Assembly (NCBI GenBank): GCA_003265685.1
Contig: KZ836105.1
Span: 1-64,000, forward strand
Direction: 5' to 3'
Origin: Piscinibacter caeni
Lineage (GTDB): Bacteria > Pseudomonadota > Gammaproteobacteria > Burkholderiales > Burkholderiaceae_C
DNA length: 64,000 bases
The notes under the pieces are model-generated. The model saw only the letters and a list, made by a program, of their open reading frames with translations, was not told where the DNA came from and did no database searches. A program made the translations under genes and the position numbers. This document shows, piece after piece, positions 9,073 through 26,844 of the stretch. Numbering within the stretch: the first letter of the stretch is position 1; each line of letters opens with the position of its first letter.

Positions 9073-10905
9073 TCAGGCCAGCGCGATACGTGGCACCGCC
9101 GCCAGCAGCGTGCGGGTGTACTCCGAGCGCGGCGCGCCCAGCACCTCGTCGACGCTGCCCTGCTCCTCGATGCGGCCGCGCTGCATCACCGCCACACGGT
9201 CGGCGATGTACTCGACGACGCCGATGTTGTGCGTGATGAAGAGGTAGGAGACCCCGGTGTCGCGCTGCAGCTCGCGCAGCAGGTTCAGGATCTGCGCCTG
9301 CACCGAGACGTCGAGTGCCGAGGTCGGCTCGTCGCAGACGATCAGCCGCGGCTCGACCGCCAGCGCGCGCGCGATCGCGATGCGCTGGCGCTGCCCGCCG
9401 GAGAACTCGTGCGGGTAGCGCTGCAGCCAGTCGGGCCGCAGGCCGATCTGGTCGATCAGGCGCTGCAGGCGCTCGCGGCGCTGCGCCGTGTCGAGCTCGG
9501 GGCGCAGCGCGAGCAGGCCCTCCTCGAGGATGTCGGCCACGCGCATGCGCGGGTCGAGCGAGCCGAACGGATCCTGAAACACGATCTGCACCGAGCGGCG
9601 CGCCTGGCGCAGCGCTTCGCCCTCGAGCGCGAACAGGTCCTGGCCCTCGAACAGCGCCTGGCCCTCGATGCGCGCCTGGTGGCGCAGCAGCTGCACGATG
9701 GCCTTGCCGGTGGTGGTCTTGCCGCAGCCCGACTCGCCCACCAGCGCCAGCGTGCGGCCGGACGGGATCTCGAAGGACACGCCGTCCACCGCGACGAAGG
9801 CACCGTGCTCGCGCTGCAGCAGGCCGCGCCGGATCGGGAAGCGCACGCGCAGATCACGCACCTGCAGCAGCGGCCGGCTCTCGGCGGCCACGCGCGGCGC
9901 CTCGTAGCGCAGCGGTATCGCGGCGGGCACCGCGTCGGCCGCCGCGGCCGCCGTGTCGCGGTAGAGCAGGCAGCGCACCTGCGCCGCGCCGGCCGGCAGC
10001 AGCGCGGGCGGCGTGCTGCGGCATTCGTCCCAGGCGCGCGGGCAGCGCGGCGCGAAGCGGCAGCCGGTGAAGGCCTCGTGCAGCGGCGGCACGGTGCCGG
10101 CGATCGCCGTCAGCGCCTCGCCCCGCTTGGCCGAGTCGGGCAGCGCGCGCAGCAGCGCCTGGGCATAAGGATGGCGCGGCCGCTCGAAGAACTCCTGCGC
10201 CGAGGCCAGCTCGACGATCTGCCCCGCGTACATCAGCGCCACCTGCTGCGCCATGCCGGCGACGACCGCGAGGTCGTGCGTGATCAGCAGCAGGCCCATG
10301 CCCTGCTCCTTCTGCAGCCGCTTGAGCAGCTCGAGGATCTGGGCCTGGATGGTGACGTCCAGCGCCGTGGTCGGCTCGTCGGCGATCAGGAAGTCCGGCT
10401 CGCAGGCCAGCGTCATCGCGATCATCACGCGCTGCTTCTGCCCGCCCGAGAGGCGGAAAGGGTACTCGTCGATGCGCCGCGCCGGCTCGGGGATGCCGAC
10501 CTTGCCCAGCCACTCGATTGCCTTGGCGCGTGCCGCGGCGCCTCGCAGGTCGGTGTGTGCTTCGATCGCCTCGACGATCTGGTCGCCGACGCGCATCACC
10601 GGGTTCAGGCTGGTGGCCGGCTCCTGGAAGATCATGCCGATGCGCCCGCCGCGCACCGCGCGCATCGAGGCCTCGGGCAGCGCCAGCAGGTCGTGCTCGC
10701 CGAGCTGTACCCGGCCGCCGGCCACGCCGCCGTTGTCGGGCAGCAGCCGCATCAGCGCCAGCGCCGTCATGCTCTTGCCGCAGCCCGACTCGCCCACCAG
10801 CGCGAAGGTCTCGCCGCGGCGGATCGCGAGCGAGAGCCCGTCGATCGCCCGCACCAGCCCGGCCTCGGCGTCGAGCACCACCTTCAGGTCGTCGATCTTC
10901 AGCAT
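9073..10905 (-). CDS. yejF: Peptide ABC importer, fused double ATPase (YejF-type)
   Basis: A 610-residue protein with two nucleotide-binding domains. NBD1 (about 1-260) has GESGCGKS (Walker A), LSGGQKQR (signature) and FLIADEPTTALD (Walker B), and ends with the oligopeptide-transporter C-terminal motif CRFAPRCPRAWDEC. NBD2 (about 285-610) has GESGCGKTTTG, FSGGQRQRIAIARAL and LIVCDEPTSALD. All catalytic motifs are intact. The start at 10905 is preferred because GAGGAG precedes it; the longer frame to 10959 runs into the permease gene. It is the last gene of yejA-yejB-yejE-yejF, 10 nt after yejE. The family imports peptides, including microcin C in E. coli. Confidence 0.92.
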   Translation of the reverse strand: MLKIDDLKVVLDAEAGLVRAIDGLSLAIRRGETFALVGESGCGKSMTALALMRLLPDNGGVAGGRVQLGEHDLLALPEASMRAVRGGRIGMIFQEPATSLNPVMRVGDQIVEAIEAHTDLRGAAARAKAIEWLGKVGIPEPARRIDEYPFRLSGGQKQRVMIAMTLACEPDFLIADEPTTALDVTIQAQILELLKRLQKEQGMGLLLITHDLAVVAGMAQQVALMYAGQIVELASAQEFFERPRHPYAQALLRALPDSAKRGEALTAIAGTVPPLHEAFTGCRFAPRCPRAWDECRSTPPALLPAGAAQVRCLLYRDTAAAAADAVPAAIPLRYEAPRVAAESRPLLQVRDLRVRFPIRRGLLQREHGAFVAVDGVSFEIPSGRTLALVGESGCGKTTTGKAIVQLLRHQARIEGQALFEGQDLFALEGEALRQARRSVQIVFQDPFGSLDPRMRVADILEEGLLALRPELDTAQRRERLQRLIDQIGLRPDWLQRYPHEFSGGQRQRIAIARALAVEPRLIVCDEPTSALDVSVQAQILNLLRELQRDTGVSYLFITHNIGVVEYIADRVAVMQRGRIEEQGSVDEVLGAPRSEYTRTLLAAVPRIALA

Positions 10906-10915
10906 GCGCCGCTCC

Positions 10916-12355
10916 TCACGACGCCTGGCGCACGAGGCGCGGGCGCAGGCTGCGGGCACGCGGGTCGAACGCGTCGCGCACGCCGTCGGCGAACAGGTTG
11001 GCCGCCAGCACCAGCGTGACCATGAAGCCGAACGCGGCCGCGAAGCTCCACCAGACGATCGGGTCGCGGCTCATCTCGCTGCGCGCGAAGTTGATCATGC
11101 CGCCGAAGCTGTTCATCGCCGGGTCGACACCGACGCCGACGTAGGTCAGCACCGCCTCGTAGAGGATCAGGTCGGAGAAGCTCAGCACGGTGGTGATCAG
11201 CACCAGGTGCATCACGTTGGGCGCGATGTGGCGCGCCATCGTGCGCACCGGGCCGACGCCGAAGGCGGTGGCCGCCTGCACGAACTCGAGCTCGCGCAGC
11301 TTGAGCGTCTCGCCGCGCACCAGGCGGCACAGCGTGGCCCAGCCGGTGACGCCGAGGATCACGCAGAGCAGGAAGATCTTCAGGTCCGAGCGCTCGAGGC
11401 CGGTCTCGAACAGGTCCGGGTTCTTGTCGAGGAACACCTGCACCATCAGCACGCAGGCGGCGATCAGCAGCACGTTGGGCACCGAGCTGAGCGTGGTGTA
11501 GGCGTACTGGATCACCTCGTCGACCCAGCCGCGGAAGTAACTCGCCAGGATGCCGAGCACGACGGCGAAGGGCAGCGTCGCGACGGTGGCCAGCGTGCCG
11601 ATCACGAAGGCGGTGCGCACGCTCTTGAGCGACTGCACCAGCACGTCGTTGCCGGTGCGGTCGGTGCCCAGCAGGTGGTAGTGGCCCATCAGGCCGGCCG
11701 TGGCGCCGCCGATCAGGCCGATGGCCAGCACGGTGAACCAGGCGGCGCGCAGCGGCAGGTCGGTGCGGTCGGCCAGCACGTCGCGCACGGCCGCGCCGAG
11801 GCCGCCGTGGGAACGGCGCAGCGCCGCGCCGAATCCCAGCAGCACCAGGCCGGCGAGCAGCGCGCCGCCGGCGGCGCCGGTCAGCGCACGCGCGGCGACA
11901 TCGCCGACCCACTGCGTGGCCGGGTCGCTCAGGTGCGCGCCGCCGAAGGCCAGGCGCGGGTAGTCGCGCACCACCTCGCCGTTTCGCTCGATCGCCTGCT
12001 TCTCGTGACCGAGGTAGGCCAGTGGCTCCGAGTAGCTGAACTCGCGCATGCCGATCTGGCGCGCCAGCAGCAGGTCGAGCACGCTCTCGGTGTTGGTCGC
12101 GTAGAACACCGGCGCATCGGCCGGCGCACCCGCCACCGGCGGCAGCGCACGGCGGAAGTGGATGCTGTCGGCCAGCGTGACCAGCGCGAACAGCGCGAGC
12201 ACGATGCCGGCCGACAGCGCGGCCGGGTCGCGCAGCACCTTGAACCAGTTGGCGCGCAGGTTGCGGTCGGTGCGGATGCGCCAGAGGTACCAGCCGAGCG
12301 CGGCCAGCATCAGGTAGAGCACCGCATCGGTCCAGAGCAGCACGAACTTCGGCAT
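10916..12355 (-). CDS. yejE: Peptide ABC importer permease (YejE-type, long form)
   Basis: A 479-residue BPD-type permease. It has two N-terminal membrane helices (about 8-28 and 48-64), then a periplasmic stretch (about 65-155), then the conserved permease core. The coupling-loop segment FVQAATAFGVGPVRTMARHIAPN is a variant of the EAA motif. At 479 residues it is much longer than E. coli YejE (about 340); the extra length is at the N terminus. It forms a heterodimer with YejB in the inner membrane and is driven by YejF. The gap to yejB is 19 nt, so the genes are co-transcribed. Confidence 0.9.
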   Translation of the reverse strand: MPKFVLLWTDAVLYLMLAALGWYLWRIRTDRNLRANWFKVLRDPAALSAGIVLALFALVTLADSIHFRRALPPVAGAPADAPVFYATNTESVLDLLLARQIGMREFSYSEPLAYLGHEKQAIERNGEVVRDYPRLAFGGAHLSDPATQWVGDVAARALTGAAGGALLAGLVLLGFGAALRRSHGGLGAAVRDVLADRTDLPLRAAWFTVLAIGLIGGATAGLMGHYHLLGTDRTGNDVLVQSLKSVRTAFVIGTLATVATLPFAVVLGILASYFRGWVDEVIQYAYTTLSSVPNVLLIAACVLMVQVFLDKNPDLFETGLERSDLKIFLLCVILGVTGWATLCRLVRGETLKLRELEFVQAATAFGVGPVRTMARHIAPNVMHLVLITTVLSFSDLILYEAVLTYVGVGVDPAMNSFGGMINFARSEMSRDPIVWWSFAAAFGFMVTLVLAANLFADGVRDAFDPRARSLRPRLVRQAS

Positions 12356-12374
12356 GGTGGGATCTCTTTGGTGC

Positions 12375-13358
12375 TCAGGACAGCCGCACGCGCGGGTCGG
12401 CCCAGGTGTAGGCCACGTCGATGATCACGTAGCTCGCGATGTAGAGCAGCGCACCGAGGAACACCATCGAGCGCACGATCGCGAAGTCCTGCCCGGTGAT
12501 CGCCTCGATCACGAACGCGCCCAGCCCCGGGATGCCGAAGAAGCTCTCGAACACCAGGCTGCCGAGGAAGACGTAGGGCAGGTACGAGCCGGCGCTGGTG
12601 ATGATCGGGATCAGCGCGTTCTTCAGCACGTGGCGGAACAGCACCACCGCCTCGGACAGGCCCTTGGCGCGCGCCGTGCGCACGTAGTCCTTGCCGATCT
12701 CCTCGAGGAACATCGCGCGGTACAGCCGCGCCTCGGTGCCCAGGCGCGAGAGCAGCGAGAGCACGATCGGCAGCACCAGGAACTTCACCGCATCCAGCCC
12801 CGGCGCGTAGCCGTTGATGGGCACCAGGCGCAGCACGCGCGAGAACAGGTACTGGCCGACGATGATGTAGAAGAGGCTCGAGATCGAGAGCATCAGCACG
12901 CACAGCACCACGCCCCAGAAGTCGATGCGCGAGTGGCGGAAGAACACCAGCAGCAGCGCGAACGCCGTGCTGGCGATCACCTGCAGGATGAAGAGCGGCA
13001 GCGCGAGCTGCAGGCTCACCCCCATGCGTGTCTTGATCTCGTGGCCGATGTCGATCGCGTTGCGCGCGTCCGAGCGGCCGAACTGCAGCGCGAACAGCGA
13101 CACCGAGCGCTCCCACACGATCGTCTGGGTCAGCTTCGCGCTACCCTGCTCCTTCGCGTTCCAGTACAGCGGCTTGTCGTAGCCGCGTTCGGCCTTCCAC
13201 TTCTCGATCTGCTCCTGCGTGACGCGCTTGCCGCCGATGTTCAGGCGCGCCATGTCGTCGGGCGTGTTGACGGTGAAGAACAGCGCGAAGGTGAACAGGT
13301 TCACCCCGATCAGGATCAGCACGCCGTAGCCGAGACGGCGGATCAGGTAGTTCAGCAT
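12375..13358 (-). CDS. yejB: Peptide ABC importer permease (YejB-type)
   Basis: A 327-residue permease. The start at 13358 (MLNYLIRRLGYGVLILIGVN) has a GGGAG ribosome site and opens the usual first membrane helix; the longer frame to 13499 overlaps yejA. The EAA-type loop is seen as RTARAKGLSEAVVLFRHVLK, followed by PIITSAGSYLPYVFLGSLVFE, which is typical of DppB/OppB-like permeases. It starts 2 nt after the yejA stop, so translation is probably coupled. It partners YejE. Confidence 0.92.
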   Translation of the reverse strand: MLNYLIRRLGYGVLILIGVNLFTFALFFTVNTPDDMARLNIGGKRVTQEQIEKWKAERGYDKPLYWNAKEQGSAKLTQTIVWERSVSLFALQFGRSDARNAIDIGHEIKTRMGVSLQLALPLFILQVIASTAFALLLVFFRHSRIDFWGVVLCVLMLSISSLFYIIVGQYLFSRVLRLVPINGYAPGLDAVKFLVLPIVLSLLSRLGTEARLYRAMFLEEIGKDYVRTARAKGLSEAVVLFRHVLKNALIPIITSAGSYLPYVFLGSLVFESFFGIPGLGAFVIEAITGQDFAIVRSMVFLGALLYIASYVIIDVAYTWADPRVRLS

Positions 13359-13360
13359 GC

Positions 13361-15595
13361 TCAGGCTCCCGACGGCGAGAGCCGTGCCGGCCGGGCCGTG
13401 GCGCGCTGGCGCGCCCGGTAGCTGCGCCAGGCGATCGCCGCGAGCGTCAGCAGCGCCAGCGCGATCAGCACCAGCGGCCAGCGCACCGGGTGGTTCCACT
13501 CGGCCTGCTTCGCGACCCGCAGCGCCGGGTCGATGCGGTAGTACTTGGCCAGGTCGCGCACCACGATGGTCGGCTTGCCGTTGTGCGCCCAGGGCTGGAA
13601 GGCCAGCGCCACGTAGGGCCAGTAGCCCCAGGCCCAGGGCGCGTCCTCGCGCACGATGGCCACCATCTGGTCGATCACCTTCTGCTTCTCAGGCCCGTCG
13701 TCCATGGTCTGCATCTGGCGGTAGAGCCGGTCGTACTCGGGGTTGCTGTAGTTGGCCGCGTTCTCGCCCTGGGTCGGGTACTTGGCGTTCGGGCCGTAGA
13801 GCAGGAACAGGAAGTTCTCGGCGTCCGGGTAGTCGGCCAGCCAGCCCCACCAGAAGATCTGCTGCTTGCCCTTGAGCATCTTGTCCTGGAACTGGTTGTA
13901 GTCGGTGGCGCGGATCTCGAGCTGCACCCCGAGCTTGCCGAACTGCTTGACCATCCAGTCGAGCTCGGCCTTGATCTCCGGCGTGGGCGTGCGCTGGTAG
14001 TCGTAGTTCAGCACCAGCGGCTTGCCGGTGGTGGCGTCGCGCCCGTCGGGGTAGCCGGCTTCCGCGAGCAGCTTCTTGGCCTCCTCGAGCGGGCGGCGCA
14101 CGACCTGGTCGCCGACCTTGCGGTGCGTGACCGGGTTGAAGCCCTCGGGCGTGCCCTCGCGTGAGCCGAACACCCCCGGCGGCACCGGGCCGTGCGCGGC
14201 CAGGCCGGCCTTGGTGCGGAAGATCTTGCCGTAGCCCTCTTCCCAGTCGATCGCGATCGAGAGCGCCTGGCGCAGCTTGCGGTTCTTCGCCTGCCGCTCG
14301 GGCGTGTCGCCCTTGCCGACCACCGGGTCGAGCCAGTTGAAGCCGAGGTACCAGTTGTTGATGTCGGTGGTCTGCGGGAAGCTGTAGCCGCGCTGCTCGT
14401 AGAACTGCTTCACGCGGTCGGAGTCCTCCATGTCGACGCGGAAATCCACGCCCCACTCGGGCCGCTCGATCTCGGGCACGTCGAGGTACCCCTGCTTGAA
14501 CAGTTCCTTGCGCGGCACGCGCTCCTTGACGATGGTCGACACGACGGTGTCGACGAAGGGCATGGTCTTGCCGCAGTCCTCGAGCAGACCCTTCTCCTTG
14601 TCGCCGGGCTCGCCCTCGCAGGGAAAGGGCTCGCCGCGGAAGTTCGGATTGCGCTTCATCACGTGCCGGCGGTCCTGCACGTACTCGGTCATCATGTACG
14701 GGCCCGTGCCCACCGGCCACTTCACCAGCGACAGGCCGTTCTCGTTCATGCCCGGCTGGGCGTAGAAGGCGTCGGCCTCCCAGGGCACCGGGGCGGTGAA
14801 GGTCATCGCCAGCCAGTACTTCCACTGCGGGTACTTGCCCTTGATGCGCAGGCGCAGCGTGTGGCTGTCCAGCGCCTGCGCGCCTTCCAGCGGCCACTGG
14901 CGGAAGTCCAGGAAGGGCTTGTCGGGACTGGCCTTCGACAGCCCCGCGAGCAGTTTCTCGTCCTCGGCCTTGACGCGCTCGGCGTACTCCTTCAGCCCGA
15001 TCAGGTACTCGGAGAAGATCGCGAAGATCGGCGCCTCGATGCGCGTGGTCGCATGGCGCTTGAAGGCGTAGACGTAGTCGTCGGCCACCAGCTCGCGCGT
15101 GCCCTGCTTGTCGAACTCCCAGGGCGAGCGCTTGTCGCCGACCTGCGCGCGGCTCAGGTGGTGGTAGAGGTACTCGCCCCGGTCGTTCTTCGCGAACGCC
15201 GGGTGCGGCGCGTACAGGATGCCCTTCTTGATCTTGATGTCGTAGACGCTCTGCGCGATCTGCTCGGCCGGCGCGTCCTGCGGCAGGCGGTTGCCGGCGG
15301 CGTCGAGGTAGTACGGCTGCGCCACCGCCTCGGCCGCCTTCGGGATCAGCTCGTACGGCCGCTTCAGGTAGTGGTAGGCGTACAGCGGCTCGTAGGCCGA
15401 GTAGGTGTAGGGCGTCTCGGGGTTGCTGTACGAGGCCGTCGGGTCGAGGTAGCGCGGCGAGCGCTCGTCGAACGAGTTGAACAGCGTGTTGGTGGCGGCC
15501 GCCCCGTCGGGGTACGGGCTGTTGTTGCAGGCGGCCAGCAGCGCGATCAGCAGCACCGCGGCGCGCGCCCTCCACGTCTCGAGCAGACCGGGCAT
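13361..15595 (-). CDS. yejA: Peptide ABC importer substrate-binding lipoprotein (YejA-type) with C-terminal membrane anchor
   Basis: A 744-residue SBP of the bacterial family 5 extracellular proteins. The chosen start (15595) gives MPGLLETWRARAAVLLIALLAAC, a lipoprotein signal with lipobox LLAAC. The longer frame to 15877 has no signal and is rejected. Family features include KRNPNFRGEPF, the peptide-pocket region and YQRTPTPEIKAELDWM. Unusually, after about residue 695 the protein has a hydrophobic helix (WPLVLIALALLTLAAIAWRS) and a basic tail, which looks like a second, C-terminal anchor. Standard YejA is about 600 residues. It is the first gene of the yejABEF operon. It binds peptides in the periplasm. 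Confidence 0.9.
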   Translation of the reverse strand: MPGLLETWRARAAVLLIALLAACNNSPYPDGAAATNTLFNSFDERSPRYLDPTASYSNPETPYTYSAYEPLYAYHYLKRPYELIPKAAEAVAQPYYLDAAGNRLPQDAPAEQIAQSVYDIKIKKGILYAPHPAFAKNDRGEYLYHHLSRAQVGDKRSPWEFDKQGTRELVADDYVYAFKRHATTRIEAPIFAIFSEYLIGLKEYAERVKAEDEKLLAGLSKASPDKPFLDFRQWPLEGAQALDSHTLRLRIKGKYPQWKYWLAMTFTAPVPWEADAFYAQPGMNENGLSLVKWPVGTGPYMMTEYVQDRRHVMKRNPNFRGEPFPCEGEPGDKEKGLLEDCGKTMPFVDTVVSTIVKERVPRKELFKQGYLDVPEIERPEWGVDFRVDMEDSDRVKQFYEQRGYSFPQTTDINNWYLGFNWLDPVVGKGDTPERQAKNRKLRQALSIAIDWEEGYGKIFRTKAGLAAHGPVPPGVFGSREGTPEGFNPVTHRKVGDQVVRRPLEEAKKLLAEAGYPDGRDATTGKPLVLNYDYQRTPTPEIKAELDWMVKQFGKLGVQLEIRATDYNQFQDKMLKGKQQIFWWGWLADYPDAENFLFLLYGPNAKYPTQGENAANYSNPEYDRLYRQMQTMDDGPEKQKVIDQMVAIVREDAPWAWGYWPYVALAFQPWAHNGKPTIVVRDLAKYYRIDPALRVAKQAEWNHPVRWPLVLIALALLTLAAIAWRSYRARQRATARPARLSPSGA

Positions 15596-15794
15596 GCGGT
15601 CGTTCCCTTCGTCGCCTCTGGAGGCCACCGCAGGCTTGGCGCGATGCCCCCGAAAAAGATGGAGCCCCCGACGGACACCGGCTTGTGGCCGGGCCGCCGA
15701 AAGGCAGGCGCGGATGATAAGGCCGGCGAACGGTCGTTCGCTCAGGGTTTCACCGCGCGGGCACTGGAGGCGCCCCTCTATCCGCGGGAGCGCC

Positions 15795-17905
<2,111 letters not shown>

Positions 17906-17925
17906 TCAGGACAATGCGCCCGCGA

Positions 17926-24702
<6,777 letters not shown>

Positions 24703-24725
24703 CCTGGCGCAACCAGCCGTCGCAC

Positions 24726-24755
24726 TTGCCCAACGCCCGGCAGGTGGAATATACA
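24726..24755 (+). promoter_or_regulatory. Possible sigma70 promoter for the LivK-type gene
   Basis: TTGCCC (24726-24731) and TATACA (24750-24755) are separated by 18 nt in the divergent gap between the giant kinase and the binding-protein gene. This is 218 nt upstream of the GTG start, which implies a long leader. It is a weak call based on the hexamers only. Confidence 0.3.
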
Positions 24756-24972
24756 GTCACCCCTATCAGAAATGCTCGCGGCGAACGGGTGCCGCCGCGT
24801 GCGATTTCGCACCGAGGTCCGCTGAGGTGTCGGCGCCGGATCTGCGCTTGCTCAACATCCCGGGTCGTCGGGCCCTGCACGCTCGGGCCGGCGAGGCTGG
24901 GGGCAGTGGCCGACATTCGACGCCCTGGCGTTGCGACACCCTCGGCCGGTTGTACCCAAGGAGACAAACGCA

Positions 24973-26205
24973 GTGAACACGACACGTCGACTCGCCGGAC
25001 TCTGCCTGGCCGCCGCGGCGCTGGTGCCCGGCACTGCCCTGGCCCAGACGGGCGAGACCGTGCGGATCGCCTTCATGGAACCACTCTCGGGCCCGTTCGC
25101 CAACGTCGGCCAGAACGTGCTCAAGAGCTACCAGTTCCTCGCCGAGCAGTTCAGCCAGAAGAACGCCGCCGGCGTGAGGTTCGAGATCGTCCCCTTCGAC
25201 AACAGGGGGTCGCCGCAGGAAAGCCTGAACAACCTGCGCTCCGCGATCGACCAGGGTGTGCGCTACGTTGCCCAGGGCGGCAGTTCGGCCGTGGCGGCCG
25301 CGCTGATCGAGGCGGTGAACAAGCACAACGAGCGCAATCCGGGCCAGGAGGTGGTCTACCTGAACCACGCCGCGGTCGATCCGGCGCTGACCAACGAGCG
25401 CTGCTCGTTCTGGCACTTCCGGCTCGACGCCGACACCTCGATGAAGATGGAGGCACTGACCAGCTTCATGAAGGAGCAGAGCGGGATCAGGAAGGTCTAC
25501 CTGATCAACCAGAACTACGCGCACGGCCAGCAGGTCTCGCGCTGGTTCCGCGAGACGATCGCGCGCAAGCGGCCCGACGTCGAGGTGGTCGGCGACGACC
25601 TGCACCCGCTCGGCCAGGTGAAGGACTTCGCGCCCTTCGTCGCCAAGATCAAGGCCTCGGGCGCCGACGCGGTGGTCACCGGCAGCTGGGGCCAGGACCT
25701 GACCTTGCTGATCAAGGCCGCCAAGGACGCCGGCCTGAACGCCGACTTCTACACCTACTACGCCACCAACATCGGCGTGCCGACCGCGCTGGCCGCGGGC
25801 GTGGGCGGCAAGGTGCGGGTGGTGGCCATCGGCCACAACGGCGTGCCGGGCCTCGTGAAGTGGCAGGACGAGTTCAAGAAGCGCTTCAACGAGGACTGGA
25901 ACATCCTCGGCATCTACAACGCGCTCGCGCTGCTCAGCGAAGGCATGGCCAAGGCCCGCAGCACCGACCCGGTGAAGGTGGCCGGCGCGATGAGCGGGCT
26001 CCGGCTCCAGGGCTTCAACGGCGAGATCGAGATGCGCCGGACGGACCACCAGATGCAGCAGCCGCTGTTCATCACCGAGTGGGCCCGGGCCAACGCGAAG
26101 AACCCCTACAGCGTCGAGAACACCGGCTTCAACTTCCAGCCGGTGCGTGCGATCCCGGCCTACGTGGCCAGCACGCCGACCTCGTGCCAGATGAAGCGCC
26201 CGTGA
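24973..26205 (+). CDS. Branched-chain amino acid-type ABC transporter substrate-binding protein
   Basis: A 410-residue periplasmic binding protein of the LivJ/LivK family (Peripla_BP_6). The GTG start is preceded by AAGGAGA (24958-24964) and opens a signal peptide (MNTTRRLAGLCLAAAALVPGTALAQ). The opening VRIAFMEPLSGPFANVGQN and the later FAPFVAKIKASGADAVVTG and DAGLNADFYTYYA segments are family hallmarks. No liv permease or ATPase genes lie next to it, so it is an orphan binding protein. It may serve a transporter elsewhere or, given its divergent giant histidine kinase, be part of a sensing route. The ligand is unknown. Confidence 0.9.
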   Translation: MNTTRRLAGLCLAAAALVPGTALAQTGETVRIAFMEPLSGPFANVGQNVLKSYQFLAEQFSQKNAAGVRFEIVPFDNRGSPQESLNNLRSAIDQGVRYVAQGGSSAVAAALIEAVNKHNERNPGQEVVYLNHAAVDPALTNERCSFWHFRLDADTSMKMEALTSFMKEQSGIRKVYLINQNYAHGQQVSRWFRETIARKRPDVEVVGDDLHPLGQVKDFAPFVAKIKASGADAVVTGSWGQDLTLLIKAAKDAGLNADFYTYYATNIGVPTALAAGVGGKVRVVAIGHNGVPGLVKWQDEFKKRFNEDWNILGIYNALALLSEGMAKARSTDPVKVAGAMSGLRLQGFNGEIEMRRTDHQMQQPLFITEWARANAKNPYSVENTGFNFQPVRAIPAYVASTPTSCQMKRP

Positions 26206-26233
26206 GGTCGCGCCGGGCGACCGGCAGCGCGCC

Positions 26234-26252
26234 CTACTCCCACTCGATCGTC
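26234..26252 (-). other. guaA-3'-end-like motif, possible old attachment site
   Basis: Read on the minus strand this segment and the bases just before it encode ...LTIEWE-stop, which resembles the C-terminal end of GMP synthetase (GuaA, usually ...TIEWE). The 3' end of guaA is a known integration site for genomic islands. No guaA gene is present here, so this could be a right-end remnant of an integration event or a chance match. Confidence 0.3.
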
Positions 26253-26309
26253 AACCTGTGCGCAAGCGCCCGGGCGTAGCGAGGAGCGGAGCGCGATCGA
26301 AGTCCAGTC

Positions 26310-26591
26310 GATACCGACATCGATACCGCCGTACTCGCTGGGCTTCGGTGAAACACATGAATCGGCTCATCAAGGTTCATGCAGGCCCACCACACAGAAT
26401 CGGGTCAAATGATAGGCGGCGAACCCCTTCCCGCCGGCGACCGAGCGCGTCCGAACCTCGCAACGCCACTTCAACTTCGTCCCGAAACAGGGCCGATGAG
26501 CGAAACCTGACGGTATCGGCAGACCGTTCCGGCTGAGCGTTGACGGTATCAGGAACGCTCTCCTCCGAGGAAGATGTCGGTATCAGGGACG
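26310..26591. repeat. Iterated GGTATC repeats in inverted arrangement (IS-end-like relic)
   Basis: Three direct repeats lie at 26508-26520 (TGACGGTATCGGC), 26541-26557 (TGACGGTATCAGGAACG) and 26575-26591 (TGTCGGTATCAGGGACG). Inverted copies lie at 26310-26330. A 12-mer GATGTCGGTATC at 26573-26584 has a perfect inverted match at 26310-26321. Multiple short repeats near both ends are a feature of IS21-type insertion sequences. No transposase gene remains, so this would be a deletion remnant. Confidence 0.4.
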
Positions 26592-26844
26592 ATTGCCGCA
26601 TCGCACGCACTCTACCCTGCGGCCAATGGGAGATCGATCGCTCCGCCAGTCGCAAATGGTCGGCGACTAAGACGCTAAGGCTCCGCCGTCGGGACGGACC
26701 CGATGTTCGGCATTGTGTCGGTTCCTCATGCCCATCGTACTGGCAAGAATGCTCTTGCGCATTGATCGCGTCGTGTCCGCCATCCTGGCAACGGCCAATC
26801 CGCGCAACCGGCTCGCGGGTTCGGGGGCAACACCGGTACACAGG

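Larger units (their letters stand above)
26206..26844. other. Gene-free stretch with repeat relics
   Basis: 639 nt without a convincing gene. Several open frames cross it (up to 154 codons), but they are Arg/Ser-rich, lack ribosome sites and match no family I recognise. GC is lower than in the flanks. It contains a guaA-3'-end-like motif near its left side (26234-26252) and iterated GGTATC repeats in opposite orientations (26310-26591). The picture is of a decayed mobile or integrated element rather than a functional gene. Confidence 0.6.

Noticed and set aside
15728-15739. GAACG-GT-CGTTC palindrome upstream of yejA
   Set aside because: Only 5-bp arms and 133 nt before the yejA start; no regulator or promoter nearby to support it.
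26377-26841. 154-codon minus-strand frame in the gene-free stretch
   Set aside because: No ribosome site, Arg/Ser-rich, no motif; other frames of similar length overlap it.
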